From contig JAQTIE010000008.1 of NCBI GenBank assembly GCA_029433475.1, positions 154,856 to 218,855 of the forward strand: a DNA stretch of 64,000 bases. The letters are read 5' to 3'. Below the pieces are notes generated by a model. That model was not told where the DNA came from, ran no database searches, and saw only the letters and a list, made by a program, of their open reading frames with translations. This DNA comes from Neisseriaceae bacterium ESL0693. GTDB lineage: Bacteria; Pseudomonadota; Gammaproteobacteria; Burkholderiales; Neisseriaceae. Each line of letters opens with the position of its first letter. Position 1 is the first letter of the stretch. The translations under genes were made by a program, and so were the position numbers. Shown piece by piece: positions 37,315-46,420 of the stretch.

Positions 37315-38182
37315 GCAAAAACTATCCGGATTTCTGAAACTGGCCCTAATTCTGGGTTTATTCTTTCTGTATATTCCCTTAGTTATACTGGTGGTGTATT
37401 CATTTAATGATTCGCGTCTGGTTACCGTATGGGGTGGATTTTCCGCTAAATGGTATCGAGCCTTATGGCAAAATGAAGTGATTCTTGATGCCGCCTGGCT
37501 ATCGATTCGCATTGCCCTGTCTTCAGCCGCGGCGGCCGTGGTGCTCGGTACACTGGCCGGCTACGCTCTGGCACGCATCAAACGCTTTAAAGGCAGCACC
37601 CTGTTTGCCGGTATGGTATCGGCACCCATGGTCATGCCAGATGTGATCACCGGCTTATCCATGCTGTTACTGATCATTCAGGTACAAATGTGGCTGCAAC
37701 ACAGTGTTTTGAATTTTCTGTATTTTGAGCGCGGCTTTTTCACCATCTGGCTGGGGCATACCACATTGTGCATGGCTTATGTCACGGTTGTTATCCGTTC
37801 TCGTTTGTCCGAACTGGATCAGTCACTGGAAGAAGCGGCCAAAGACCTGGGCGCACGGCCACTGAAAATCTTTTTTCTGATCACCCTGCCCCTGATTGCG
37901 CCTGCCATTGCCTCAGGTTTTCTGTTATCCATGACCCTGTCGCTGGATGACTTGGTGATCACTTCCTTTTTATCCGGCCCGGGTTCTTCCACCCTGCCGA
38001 TGGTGATTTTCTCAAAAATCAAACTTGGCCTTGATCCGCAAATGAATGTCTTGGCCACCATCATTATTGCACTGGTGGGTTCATTGGTGATTGGCATAAA
38101 CTATTTGATGCTGCGTCAGGCCACCAGACGCGAGCGGGAAATGGCGAGCTTCTATCAAAAAAACCTGCGCTCCGACCCATAA
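37307..38182 (+). CDS. potI: Putrescine ABC transporter permease (PotI type)
   Basis: The second permease, 291 residues, begins MHKQKLSGFLKLALILGLFF at 37307, inside the end of potH; AAGGA lies just upstream. It has about six helices and the EAA loop EEAAKDLGARPLKIFFLITLP. The motifs VYSFNDSRLVTVWGGFS and SLDDLVITSFLSGPGSSTLP are characteristic of PotI/PotC. An in-frame ATG at 37256 lies deep in potH and is rejected. A terminator follows, so potGHI form one operon without a binding-protein gene. Confidence 0.9.
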   Translation: MHKQKLSGFLKLALILGLFFLYIPLVILVVYSFNDSRLVTVWGGFSAKWYRALWQNEVILDAAWLSIRIALSSAAAAVVLGTLAGYALARIKRFKGSTLFAGMVSAPMVMPDVITGLSMLLLIIQVQMWLQHSVLNFLYFERGFFTIWLGHTTLCMAYVTVVIRSRLSELDQSLEEAAKDLGARPLKIFFLITLPLIAPAIASGFLLSMTLSLDDLVITSFLSGPGSSTLPMVIFSKIKLGLDPQMNVLATIIIALVGSLVIGINYLMLRQATRREREMASFYQKNLRSDP

Positions 38183-38196
38183 ACCCATAAATAAAC

Positions 38197-38229
38197 AGGC
38201 TACCCGAAGAATTATCAGGTAGCCTTTTT
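38197..38229 (+). terminator. Intrinsic terminator after potI
   Basis: AGGCTACC (38197-38204) pairs with GGTAGCCT (38218-38225) around a 13-base loop and is followed by TTTTA. Confidence 0.8.
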
Positions 38230-38292
38230 ATTGCGTCTGGGTGCACAGTCCTTTATATTATTATTCTTGTCATTGTCTATTCAGATCGCTCT

Positions 38293-39606
38293 ATGCTTCC
38301 TACGCCTGACTTTCAAGAACATATTGACTCTTATTACGCCGCCAGCCGTAATGATTACACCACTTACCCACCCCTCTACGGCACGCTGGAGGTTGAAACC
38401 TGCATTATAGGCGGCGGTCTGGCCGGTATCGGCACTGCATTACCTCTGGCAAAAGCCGGCCACAGTGTAGCCTTGATTGAAGCGGCGCGTCTGGGTTTTG
38501 GTGCGTCTGGGCGAAATGGCGGCCAGGTCATTTATGGCTGGGCAGCCGAAATGGATACCCTGAATAAACTCGCCGGCGAAAAGGCAGCCAAAGCATTATG
38601 GAAATGGAGTTTACAGGCGGTTAAACTGGTTGAACATCAGATCAGAAAATTCAATATCCTGTGTGACTGGCAAAAAGGCTATGCCCATGTTGCCATACGT
38701 CCGCATCAATTTAAAGCACTCAGACAATGGGTGAAAGAGGCGGAACAACGCTACCATTACCAAGGCTATCAGGTCTGGGATCAGCATGAACTCAGACAAC
38801 AACTCAACAGTAAGCGTTATGTTGGCGCCATTTATGACCATGATGCCGGCCATCTGCATCCCTTAAATTACACCCTGGGTCTGGCACGCGCTGCCGCCAA
38901 TGCCGGTGCATTGTTGTTTGAACATACGCCGATGTATGATATCCAGCCAGATCAGGGCGGCTATCGTATCCTCACCCCAGAGGGTATCATCATGGCCAAA
39001 AATGTGGTACTGGCGATTAATGCCTTCACCCAAAGCATGACCCCCAAACTGATTGCACCATTGGCCAGCCGGATTTTACCGGTAGGTACCTACATGATCG
39101 CCACTGAACCCTTGGGATCGGAAGCAAAAACACTGATCCGCAATAATATGGCGGTGTGTGATACACGTTTTGTCCTCGATTATTACCGGCTCAGCCATGA
39201 TCAGCGGTTGTTATTTGGTGGCAAAGTCAATTATAGCGGGCGTGAACCCGGCCAGCAGCAACTCATGAAAACCATGCAGCGCGATATGCTCAAGGTTTTT
39301 CCACAATTGGCTGATGCGGCTATTGAGTATGCCTGGGGTGGTGATGTAGACATCACCATGAATCGCGCCCCGCATTTTGGCCGGATTGCGCCCCAATTAT
39401 ATTTTATGCAGGGTTTTTCAGGCCATGGTGTTGCCGCTGCCGGTTTAGGCGGCCTGGTTACTGCTGAGGCCATTTTAGGTGATGATCGCAAACTGGCTTT
39501 ATTCGAACGCATCAATCACCACCGTTTTCCAGGTAACCATCGCTGGCGGCTGCCTTTGCAATGGCTGGGCAGCAGTTATTACCGTCTGCGCGATTTACTG
39601 TACTAA
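38293..39606 (+). CDS. puuB: FAD-dependent oxidoreductase, gamma-glutamylputrescine oxidase-like (PuuB)
   Basis: The 437-residue protein is a DAO-type flavoprotein. The FAD-binding Rossmann motif CIIGGGLAGIGTALPLAKAG follows an N-terminal segment (DSYYAASRNDYTTYPPL) that is typical of PuuB, and GFGASGRNGGQVIYGW is the flavin loop. The C-terminus has YFMQGFSGHGVAAAGLGG. In E. coli PuuB oxidises gamma-glutamylputrescine in putrescine breakdown. Its place right behind the putrescine transporter supports that role. The other puu genes are not here, though an aldehyde dehydrogenase at 57.5-58.9 kb could handle the end of the pathway. Confidence 0.8.
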   Translation: MLPTPDFQEHIDSYYAASRNDYTTYPPLYGTLEVETCIIGGGLAGIGTALPLAKAGHSVALIEAARLGFGASGRNGGQVIYGWAAEMDTLNKLAGEKAAKALWKWSLQAVKLVEHQIRKFNILCDWQKGYAHVAIRPHQFKALRQWVKEAEQRYHYQGYQVWDQHELRQQLNSKRYVGAIYDHDAGHLHPLNYTLGLARAAANAGALLFEHTPMYDIQPDQGGYRILTPEGIIMAKNVVLAINAFTQSMTPKLIAPLASRILPVGTYMIATEPLGSEAKTLIRNNMAVCDTRFVLDYYRLSHDQRLLFGGKVNYSGREPGQQQLMKTMQRDMLKVFPQLADAAIEYAWGGDVDITMNRAPHFGRIAPQLYFMQGFSGHGVAAAGLGGLVTAEAILGDDRKLALFERINHHRFPGNHRWRLPLQWLGSSYYRLRDLLY

Positions 39607-39688
39607 ATCGCCGCCCGACCTCAGACACAGCACCCTCAAACGAGTATAATAAACTTTTAGCCGCTCAAACGGTTTTGACACCTCTTTT

Positions 39689-40477
39689 ATGACACACCCC
39701 GCCGCCTCGCCTCATTTTTACAATCATGCGTTACAAGACTGTCTTCAGCACCAGAGCCAATTGATGCAAATGCATCAGTTATCCAATGGCGAAATCGTCT
39801 GGGTTCGCCGTATGGGACCACGCAATAGCATCTGGCGCTATCGTATATTAAATCTGGTGTCGCGCATCAGCGGAATCCATCTGCTGACTCCTGTCCCCAA
39901 TCTCGGCGGCGCCAAAGCCATCCATGTTGAATTGTCCCGTCTGCATGCTTTAGCAGCGGCCGGTATCTGTGTGCCCACGGTTCTGGCAAAAACATCGCAA
40001 GCCCTGATGATCAATCATCTGGGACAAAGAACACTGGAACAGGAATGGCAAAAATGCAAATCATATCCTGACAAGCTGCTGCAACGCTGGCAGCTGGGAC
40101 TGAATGCCATTGCCGCAGTGCATTTAAAACAACAATACCTGAGTGAGCCTTTCGCCCGCAATATGATTTTTATTGATGATAATCATATCGGGTTTATTGA
40201 TTTTGAAGACGATCCTGCTTCTGTATTGTCGCTGACACAATGTCAGGCACGTGACTGGCTGTGTTATTTACATTCAGGTGCCCGCATGATGATTAACTAT
40301 CAGGTGGGCGAAAAAGCCAGACAACAATGGCTGGCCATGCTGGAAACCCAGCCATCAACTATCCGGCATAGCATTCACAAAAGTCTGCATAAAATAGGCT
40401 GGATGCGCCATCTGGACGCACCCCGCTGGGGCACTGATACTTTAAAACTGGCGGCCATGGCACGCTTTGCTCAATAA
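39689..40477 (+). CDS. Kinase-like protein (lipopolysaccharide kinase InaA / BUD32-like)
   Basis: The 262-residue protein looks like a small kinase fold. A glycine-poor N-lobe contains NGEIVWVRRMGPRNSIWRY; the C-lobe has LNAIAAVHLKQQYLSEPFARN (the HxD-like region lacks the usual aspartate), with IGFIDFEDDP as the probable metal-binding DFE motif. This resembles the InaA/WaaP and BUD32-like families that phosphorylate lipopolysaccharide core sugars or proteins. There are no LPS genes nearby. The identification is tentative and the substrate unknown. Confidence 0.55.
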   Translation: MTHPAASPHFYNHALQDCLQHQSQLMQMHQLSNGEIVWVRRMGPRNSIWRYRILNLVSRISGIHLLTPVPNLGGAKAIHVELSRLHALAAAGICVPTVLAKTSQALMINHLGQRTLEQEWQKCKSYPDKLLQRWQLGLNAIAAVHLKQQYLSEPFARNMIFIDDNHIGFIDFEDDPASVLSLTQCQARDWLCYLHSGARMMINYQVGEKARQQWLAMLETQPSTIRHSIHKSLHKIGWMRHLDAPRWGTDTLKLAAMARFAQ

Positions 40478-40523
40478 TATCTACATTATGCGAACCATCA
40501 TTTGTAAACCAGACAATACATCA

Positions 40524-41279
40524 TCAGCATTCCATATTTAATACGGTTTTATACTGGTCATAATGGGTGAGTGATTGCAAGGCTTCAGGGCGCAGTATTT
40601 TAATGTGTCTGTGCTCTACCTGAATCCAGCCTTCCTGAGAAAAACGGGATAATGTGCGGCTGACCGTTTCCAGTTTCAGCCCTAAAAAACTGCCAATGGC
40701 TTCACGCGACATGCGCAGAATAAAATCATTAGCAGCAAAACCACGCTTACTTAAACGTAACGACAGATTAATCAAAAATAAAGCCAGACGTTCTTCGGCG
40801 CGCATATTACCCAGCATCAGCATCTGGCATTGATCGCGCATGATTTCCTGACTCATCAGTTTATAAAAATGTGCCTGCAATGAAGGAAACCGCGTCCCTG
40901 CCTCTTCCAGACTCTCAAAGGGCAATTCACAGACCTCACTGTCTTCCAGAGCAGTAGCATCACAATGATGCACACCCTGACAAATACCTTCCAGACCCAG
41001 AATTTCACCAGACATAAAAAAACCAGTCACCTGGTCACGTCCATCCAGACTGGCAATGGTAGTCTTGAAAAAACCGGTACGTACCGCATACATTGATGTG
41101 AAAGGTTCACCATGCCGAAACAGACATTCCCCTTTGCGTATCCGTTTACTCTGGCGGACAATCGCGTTCAAATCCTCCAGTTCCTGCTGATACAATCCGA
41201 CGGGCATACACAATATCTTCAGACTACAGTTATCACATAATTTCTGTACTATTTCACCTTGCTGATGCAGTTTGATCAT
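40524..41279 (-). CDS. fnr: FNR-type oxygen-responsive transcriptional regulator
   Basis: This 251-residue CRP-family protein has the FNR cysteine set: C15, C18 and C24 in CDNCSLKILC near the N-terminus and C117 in SEVCELPFESLEEAG, the four ligands of the oxygen-labile [4Fe-4S] cluster. The effector-binding beta-barrel follows, and the C-terminal helix-turn-helix has ETVSRTLSRF, with the Glu, Ser and Arg that read TTGAT. It is divergent from hemN, an anaerobic heme enzyme and a classic FNR target, and an FNR-box match lies between them. Confidence 0.93.
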   Translation of the reverse strand: MIKLHQQGEIVQKLCDNCSLKILCMPVGLYQQELEDLNAIVRQSKRIRKGECLFRHGEPFTSMYAVRTGFFKTTIASLDGRDQVTGFFMSGEILGLEGICQGVHHCDATALEDSEVCELPFESLEEAGTRFPSLQAHFYKLMSQEIMRDQCQMLMLGNMRAEERLALFLINLSLRLSKRGFAANDFILRMSREAIGSFLGLKLETVSRTLSRFSQEGWIQVEHRHIKILRPEALQSLTHYDQYKTVLNMEC

Positions 41280-41331
41280 ATTGTCATTACACCCCTGCTA
41301 ATTTCAAAGATATTATCTGCATTGTCATTTA

Positions 41332-41345
41332 TTGACCCAAATCAA
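41332..41345. promoter_or_regulatory. FNR-box match between fnr and hemN
   Basis: TTGACCCAAATCAA differs from the consensus TTGAT-N4-ATCAA at one base. It is 53-66 bases upstream of the fnr start and about 186 upstream of hemN, so it may serve fnr autoregulation, hemN activation, or both. Confidence 0.6.
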
Positions 41346-41530
41346 TATCCCGATTTTAAAAAAGTGTAATAATTGTCATCACACTCTGGTTTGTATAAAT
41401 TTCTTTAAAAATAACTGCTGTTAAAGCAGGTTATCTCGTATTGATTTTAACATAAATCGTCTCCACTTTCTGTGTATCCCGCTATTTTCCGTAGATATTT
41501 ACGAATTTACCACGCTAACTGCCTATATTT

Positions 41531-42919
41531 ATGAATACTGATTTCCATAGCATTGAATTTGATCGCCCTTTAATTGAATCCCTGCCTTCTTCCGGACCAC
41601 GTTACACTTCTTACCCTACCGCTGATCGTTTTTATTCAAACTGGCATGGGCAGGATCTGAGCGCTGCCCTGCAACACAATATACAGCCAGACAAACCCAT
41701 ATCATTGTATGTTCACATTCCGTTTTGCAACACCATATGTTATTACTGTGGCTGTAATAAAATCATCACCAAAGACAAAAGCCGTGCCGACTTATATCTG
41801 GATTATCTGGATAAAGAGCTGGCACTTTTAGCCCGTCACTGGACAGATAAACCCACACTGGCACAAATTCACTTCGGTGGTGGTACGCCCACTTTCCTGA
41901 ATGACGCGCAGCTAAGCCGCTTGTTTGACAGCATTCATCATTATTTCAAGCTGATGGATCAAGGGGAATACTCCATCGAAATTGATCCACGTAAAGTTTC
42001 GGTAGCCACCGTGGCTCATCTGGGCAAATTGGGTTTTAACCGCATGAGTATCGGTATTCAGGATTTTAATCCGGCGGTACAAAAAGCAGTTAACCGCATT
42101 CAGAGTGAAGATGAAACCCGCAGTGTGATAGAAGCTGCCCGGGCGCATGGGTTTCATTCTATCAGTGTCGATCTGATTTATGGCTTGCCGCATCAGACGC
42201 AGGCATCCATGCATACCACCGTTGATCATGTGTTGTCATTACAGCCGGATCGGATTGCCATGTATCATTATGCGCATTTACCGCATCTATTTAAACCCCA
42301 GCGCCGCATTGACACCACCGCCGTGCCAGACAGCAGCACCAAACTGGATATTTTGCAGGATACTGTACACCACCTGCTTGATAGCGGTTATGTTTTTATC
42401 GGCATGGATCACTTTGCCAAACCCGATGACGAATTAACCCATGCCCTGACCGAAGGCCGGCTGCAACGCAATTTCCAGGGCTATTCTACCCATGCCGAAT
42501 GTGATCTGGTGGCCATTGGCGTATCCAGCATCAGTAAAATAGGCGCACATTACAGCCAGAATGAAAAAGACCTGGCTGCCTACTATGAGGCACTGGATAA
42601 TGGCCGTTTACCGGTACTGCGGGGCTATCAGCTCAATGCCGATGATGTATTACGCCGTCAGATCATTCAGGATTTAATGTGTCATTTCCAGCTGGATCTG
42701 AAGCATTATTCCCTGCCTGACAACCAGCATTTTGCCACCTACTTCGCTCCCGAACTGAATGAATTGCAACACTTGGCTCAACTGGGATTACTCACACTCA
42801 ACGATACACAGCTACAGGTTACCCCCAAGGGTCGCTTTCTGATTCGTAACATTGCCATGGTTTTTGATATTTATTTACGCCAGAAACAAACCTCAGCACA
42901 ATATTCTAAAACCTTGTAA
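41531..42919 (+). CDS. hemN: Oxygen-independent coproporphyrinogen III dehydrogenase HemN
   Basis: HemN is the radical-SAM enzyme that converts coproporphyrinogen III to protoporphyrinogen IX without oxygen. At 462 residues it has the N-terminal ESLPSSGPRYTSYPTADRF trip-wire segment, the radical-SAM cluster motif HIPFCNTICYYCGCNKI, the GGGTPTFL SAM loop and the C-terminal helical domain that separates true HemN from HemW. It is divergent from fnr, consistent with anaerobic induction. The start at 41531 has no strong ribosome site. Confidence 0.95.
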   Translation: MNTDFHSIEFDRPLIESLPSSGPRYTSYPTADRFYSNWHGQDLSAALQHNIQPDKPISLYVHIPFCNTICYYCGCNKIITKDKSRADLYLDYLDKELALLARHWTDKPTLAQIHFGGGTPTFLNDAQLSRLFDSIHHYFKLMDQGEYSIEIDPRKVSVATVAHLGKLGFNRMSIGIQDFNPAVQKAVNRIQSEDETRSVIEAARAHGFHSISVDLIYGLPHQTQASMHTTVDHVLSLQPDRIAMYHYAHLPHLFKPQRRIDTTAVPDSSTKLDILQDTVHHLLDSGYVFIGMDHFAKPDDELTHALTEGRLQRNFQGYSTHAECDLVAIGVSSISKIGAHYSQNEKDLAAYYEALDNGRLPVLRGYQLNADDVLRRQIIQDLMCHFQLDLKHYSLPDNQHFATYFAPELNELQHLAQLGLLTLNDTQLQVTPKGRFLIRNIAMVFDIYLRQKQTSAQYSKTL

Positions 42920-42935
42920 ATAGGCGCTGCTGCAA

Positions 42936-42969
42936 CAGGTATCTGACCCTCACAGGCACCAGATACCTG
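42936..42969. repeat. Inverted repeat after hemN
   Basis: CAGGTATCTG (42936-42945) and CAGATACCTG (42960-42969) are perfect 10-base arms with a 14-base loop between the converging hemN and nagZ genes. There is no T run, so it is a weak candidate terminator. Confidence 0.4.
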
Positions 42970-43013
42970 AATTCAGAATCATGCCGCCGGTACACAACCT
43001 TTGCTGCTTTACA

Positions 43014-44114
43014 TCAGGGCGCCTCACCTACTGGCACCCCTGCCGCCAGGTCTTTAGCTGAAATCAACTGAGCAATCTGTGCCTGTGCCTGAATAAAATC
43101 ATCATGCCAACGCATCGCCTCAAATTTTTCAGGCTGGCCACGACCACTGATCATATCCCAGCGCCGTGCCAGCTGGTCATTATGCGGCCAGCAAAAATCA
43201 GCCAGCAGCGTATCTACCCAATCCGGTTTATTGCACACCAGCGCAATATCACACCCTGCCGTAAACGCTCGTTTTGCACGCGCACAGACATCACCAGCAA
43301 TACTGGCGCCTTCCATGGTTAAATCATCAGAAAAGATCACCCCGTCAAACTGCATCTGCTGCCGCAAAATCTGTTTCAGCCATAATTCAGAAAAACCGGC
43401 CGGCTCAGCCGCATCAATCCGGGTATAAATCACATGGGCAGGCATGACCGAGGCCATGCCGGCGGCCACCAATGCTTTAAAAGGCTGTAAATCTTCCGCT
43501 TCAAGTGCCGCCAGAGACCGGTCATCACGTGGTAACGTCACGTGGCTGTCACCATGGGCAAACCCATGCCCGGGAAAATGCTTGCCACATGAAGCCATGC
43601 CACCCTTAGACAATCCGCGCTGTAGCGCAATGGCCAGCGCACTCACAATCTCTGCGCGGCGATGAAAACTACGATTACCAATCACTCCCTCATGCTGCCA
43701 TTCCAGATCAAGCACAGGCGTAAAAGACAAATCGATGCCACATGAACGCAATTCCGTGGCCAATACCCAGCCCACTTGTTCCGCCAGAGCACTGGCCTTC
43801 TGACTACCGGCCATATCCCAGTAGTTTCCTAAAGTACGCATGGCGGGTAAACGGGTAAATTCGGCAATAAACCGCTGCACGCGGCCGCCTTCATGATCTA
43901 CCGCCACCACCAGTTCAGGTGTTCTGAGCGCCTTGATTTCCTCTACCAGCGCCTTAATCTGGTCACGTGACTGATAATTACGCCGAAACAGAATCACCCC
44001 GCCGATGGCCGGATGACTCAGGCGCTGTTTTTCTTCATCAGTTAAGCTATAAGCCGCCACATCGGCCATAATCGGCCCGCGTGGCAAAGACAGCGGTAAT
44101 GACGCCTGTGTCAT
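43014..44114 (-). CDS. nagZ: Beta-N-acetylhexosaminidase NagZ
   Basis: NagZ removes GlcNAc from cytoplasmic anhydro-muropeptides during cell-wall recycling. The 366-residue glycoside hydrolase family 3 protein has the motifs GGVILFRRNYQSRDQI, VAVDHEGGRVQRF and the general acid/base histidine loop CGKHFPGHGFAHGDSH, with the nucleophile aspartate in GVIFSDDLTMEGAS. No signal peptide is present, as expected for a cytoplasmic enzyme. It is followed by a 90-base gap and degQ on the same strand. Confidence 0.95.
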   Translation of the reverse strand: MTQASLPLSLPRGPIMADVAAYSLTDEEKQRLSHPAIGGVILFRRNYQSRDQIKALVEEIKALRTPELVVAVDHEGGRVQRFIAEFTRLPAMRTLGNYWDMAGSQKASALAEQVGWVLATELRSCGIDLSFTPVLDLEWQHEGVIGNRSFHRRAEIVSALAIALQRGLSKGGMASCGKHFPGHGFAHGDSHVTLPRDDRSLAALEAEDLQPFKALVAAGMASVMPAHVIYTRIDAAEPAGFSELWLKQILRQQMQFDGVIFSDDLTMEGASIAGDVCARAKRAFTAGCDIALVCNKPDWVDTLLADFCWPHNDQLARRWDMISGRGQPEKFEAMRWHDDFIQAQAQIAQLISAKDLAAGVPVGEAP

Positions 44115-44204
44115 GACTGATCATTCCTTCCCATAAAAATCCGGCCAGCAACTGACTGACCGGTATATAAAACTCTCTTAAACCATCTATAATTAAGATT
44201 ATAG

Positions 44205-45695
44205 TTAAGATTCCACCACAGCCACATAAAGCGTATTATTGCCGCGTTTGATCAAAAGCGGGATATTCGTACCCATGTTTGCCAACAGGTTCTGTACGTC
44301 TTCCGCTGTATGTATCATCTGTGCGCCAAACGCCAGAATAATATCACCCCGGCGCAAACCGGATTTGAGCGCTGCACCACTGACGCGTCTGATCATCAAA
44401 CCATTGGCCACAGGTTGCAGAGTTAATCCCAGTTTTGCCACACTGAATGAAGCACCGGTAAAGGGTACAGCCGCAGGAGTAGTCAGAGCAGTATTCACCG
44501 TCTGCGAATTATTATTAACATCGTCAAGTACTACCGGAATTTGCTGTGCCTTACTTTGTCGCCACACAGACAGAGCAATTTTACTGCCAGGCGTTAATAA
44601 ACCAACCATCACCGGCAGATCACTGGAATTATTAATTTCCTCTCCATTGATGCTTTGTACAATATCACCAATATGTAAGCCTGCTTTGGCGGCAGGGCCA
44701 CTGTCAATCACCTGTGAAATCAGGGCACCACTGGCGCGATCCAGCCCGAACGCCCTGGCCAGATCATAATTGACTTCCTGAATCACCACCCCCAGCCGGC
44801 CACGCTGAACCTTGCCATTATGCAGTAACTGACGCGCCACATTCATCGCCACATCAATCGGGATTGCAAATGAAATACCCATAAAACCACCGCTGCGGCT
44901 GTAAATCTGTGAATTGATGCCTACCACTTCCCCCCTCAGATTGAATAAGGGGCCGCCGGAATTGCCCGGATTAATCGCAACGTCTGTCTGAATAAAGGGG
45001 GTATAGTTGGCATCGGGCAAACTGCGGCCTTTGGCCGACACAATGCCACTGGTGACACTGTTATCAAAACCAAACGGCGCACCAATCGCGGCCACCCATT
45101 CGCCCACTTTCAATTGTTTCGGGTCACCGGTTTGTACTACCGGTAAATGATCGGCATCTATTTTCAATAGCGCGATGTCCGACTGGCCATCGGCACCAAT
45201 CAGTCTGGCCTGATATTCGCGTTTATCATTGAGTAATACCTTGATATGGTTTAAACCACTCACCACATGGGCATTGGTCAGAATATAGCCATCTTTACTG
45301 ACAATAAATCCTGAACCAAAATTATACTCATCATCTTCCGTCTGTGGTGTTTGTGGAATATTCGGCAGCATCCGCTTAAAATAATCATAGAATGGATCAT
45401 TGTCTGGCAGACTGTGGCCTTCCGTACTGGCACCATCAGCCCCTATCTGATCATCCAGCCGGGTTGCCTGAATATTCACTACTGCCGGGCCTTGCTGTTC
45501 AACCAAAGTGGTAAAATCCGGTAATGTGGCCGCGGACTGACTTTTAGGTTTGGCAATGACATGCTCTTTTTGCTGAACAGGTTTATTTTTTGCCAGCCAG
45601 TGATCTATCCTGTCACAGCCACCGATCAGCAATAGTATCGAAATTACTACTGCTAAAGTAGATTTGTTTCTTGCCTGTCTCAACACATCCATCAT
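44205..45695 (-). CDS. degQ: Periplasmic Do-type serine protease (DegQ/MucD)
   Basis: The 496-residue protein has a signal with a lipobox-like end (ISILLLIGGCDRIDHWL), so it may be a lipoprotein, as is unusual for DegP but seen in some MucD proteins. The trypsin-like domain holds the triad His in LTNAHVVSGLNHIK, Asp in SDIALLKID and Ser in INPGNSGGPLFN. Two PDZ domains follow (GLDRASGALISQVIDSGPAAKAG and SGAALKSGLRRGDIILAFG). It degrades or refolds misfolded envelope proteins. The long linker around 390-430 is rich in Asn, Thr and Ala. Confidence 0.9.
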   Translation of the reverse strand: MMDVLRQARNKSTLAVVISILLLIGGCDRIDHWLAKNKPVQQKEHVIAKPKSQSAATLPDFTTLVEQQGPAVVNIQATRLDDQIGADGASTEGHSLPDNDPFYDYFKRMLPNIPQTPQTEDDEYNFGSGFIVSKDGYILTNAHVVSGLNHIKVLLNDKREYQARLIGADGQSDIALLKIDADHLPVVQTGDPKQLKVGEWVAAIGAPFGFDNSVTSGIVSAKGRSLPDANYTPFIQTDVAINPGNSGGPLFNLRGEVVGINSQIYSRSGGFMGISFAIPIDVAMNVARQLLHNGKVQRGRLGVVIQEVNYDLARAFGLDRASGALISQVIDSGPAAKAGLHIGDIVQSINGEEINNSSDLPVMVGLLTPGSKIALSVWRQSKAQQIPVVLDDVNNNSQTVNTALTTPAAVPFTGASFSVAKLGLTLQPVANGLMIRRVSGAALKSGLRRGDIILAFGAQMIHTAEDVQNLLANMGTNIPLLIKRGNNTLYVAVVES

Positions 45696-45769
45696 TATTT
45701 ATGCCTAATATTCAGGTATTTTGTGCCAGCATTGTAACGAAAAGCCATTCTTGGGGACAAGAAGAGAGC

Positions 45770-46408
45770 TCAGATCGTACTCTTGGCCGGATACTCACAC
45801 AAGTCATTAATTAAACATTGTTCACACAATGGCTTTCTCGCTTTACAGGTATAGCGGCCATGTAAAATCAGCCAGTGATGTGCATGCAGCTGATACTGCT
45901 TAGGCACTACTTTCATCAGTTTATCTTCCACTGCGCGCACTGTTTTACCTTTGGCAATACCGGTACGATTGCACACCCGGAAAATATGCGTATCCACCGC
46001 AATGGTCGGCCAGCCAAAAGCAGTATTTAAAACCACATTCGCCGTTTTACGTCCCACACCGGGCAAAGACTCCAAAGCAGCACGGTCTTCCGGGACACGA
46101 CCGCCATACTGTTCCACTAATATCCGGCAGGTCGCCAGTATATGCCGCGCTTTGGTTTTATAAAGACCAATCGTGCGGATACAGGCCATGATATCATCAA
46201 GTCCCAAGTCAAGCATGGCCTCTGGCGTCGGCGCAGCGGCAAAAAGCGCCGGCGTGCATTTATTCACTGAAACATCGGTTGCCTGAGCAGACAATAATAC
46301 GGCAATTAAAAGCTGAAACGGGTCATGATTAAACACCAGTTCCGTTGTCGGGTGCGGACAAGCAGCCTGAAAACGGGCAAAAATCTCATTGCGTTTTTGT
46401 GCATTCAT
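45770..46408 (-). CDS. nth: Endonuclease III Nth
   Basis: Nth is a DNA glycosylase/AP lyase that removes oxidised pyrimidines. The 212-residue protein has the helix-hairpin-helix LESLPGVGRKTANVVLN with the catalytic lysine, the catalytic aspartate in AVDTHIFRVCNR, and the C-terminal [4Fe-4S] motif C-X6-C-X2-C-X5-C (from CKARKPLCEQCL). Full length, no anomalies. It lies 12 bases downstream of the nuclease-like gene on the same strand. Confidence 0.96.
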   Translation of the reverse strand: MNAQKRNEIFARFQAACPHPTTELVFNHDPFQLLIAVLLSAQATDVSVNKCTPALFAAAPTPEAMLDLGLDDIMACIRTIGLYKTKARHILATCRILVEQYGGRVPEDRAALESLPGVGRKTANVVLNTAFGWPTIAVDTHIFRVCNRTGIAKGKTVRAVEDKLMKVVPKQYQLHAHHWLILHGRYTCKARKPLCEQCLINDLCEYPAKSTI

Positions 46409-46420
46409 AACTTATCTGAT

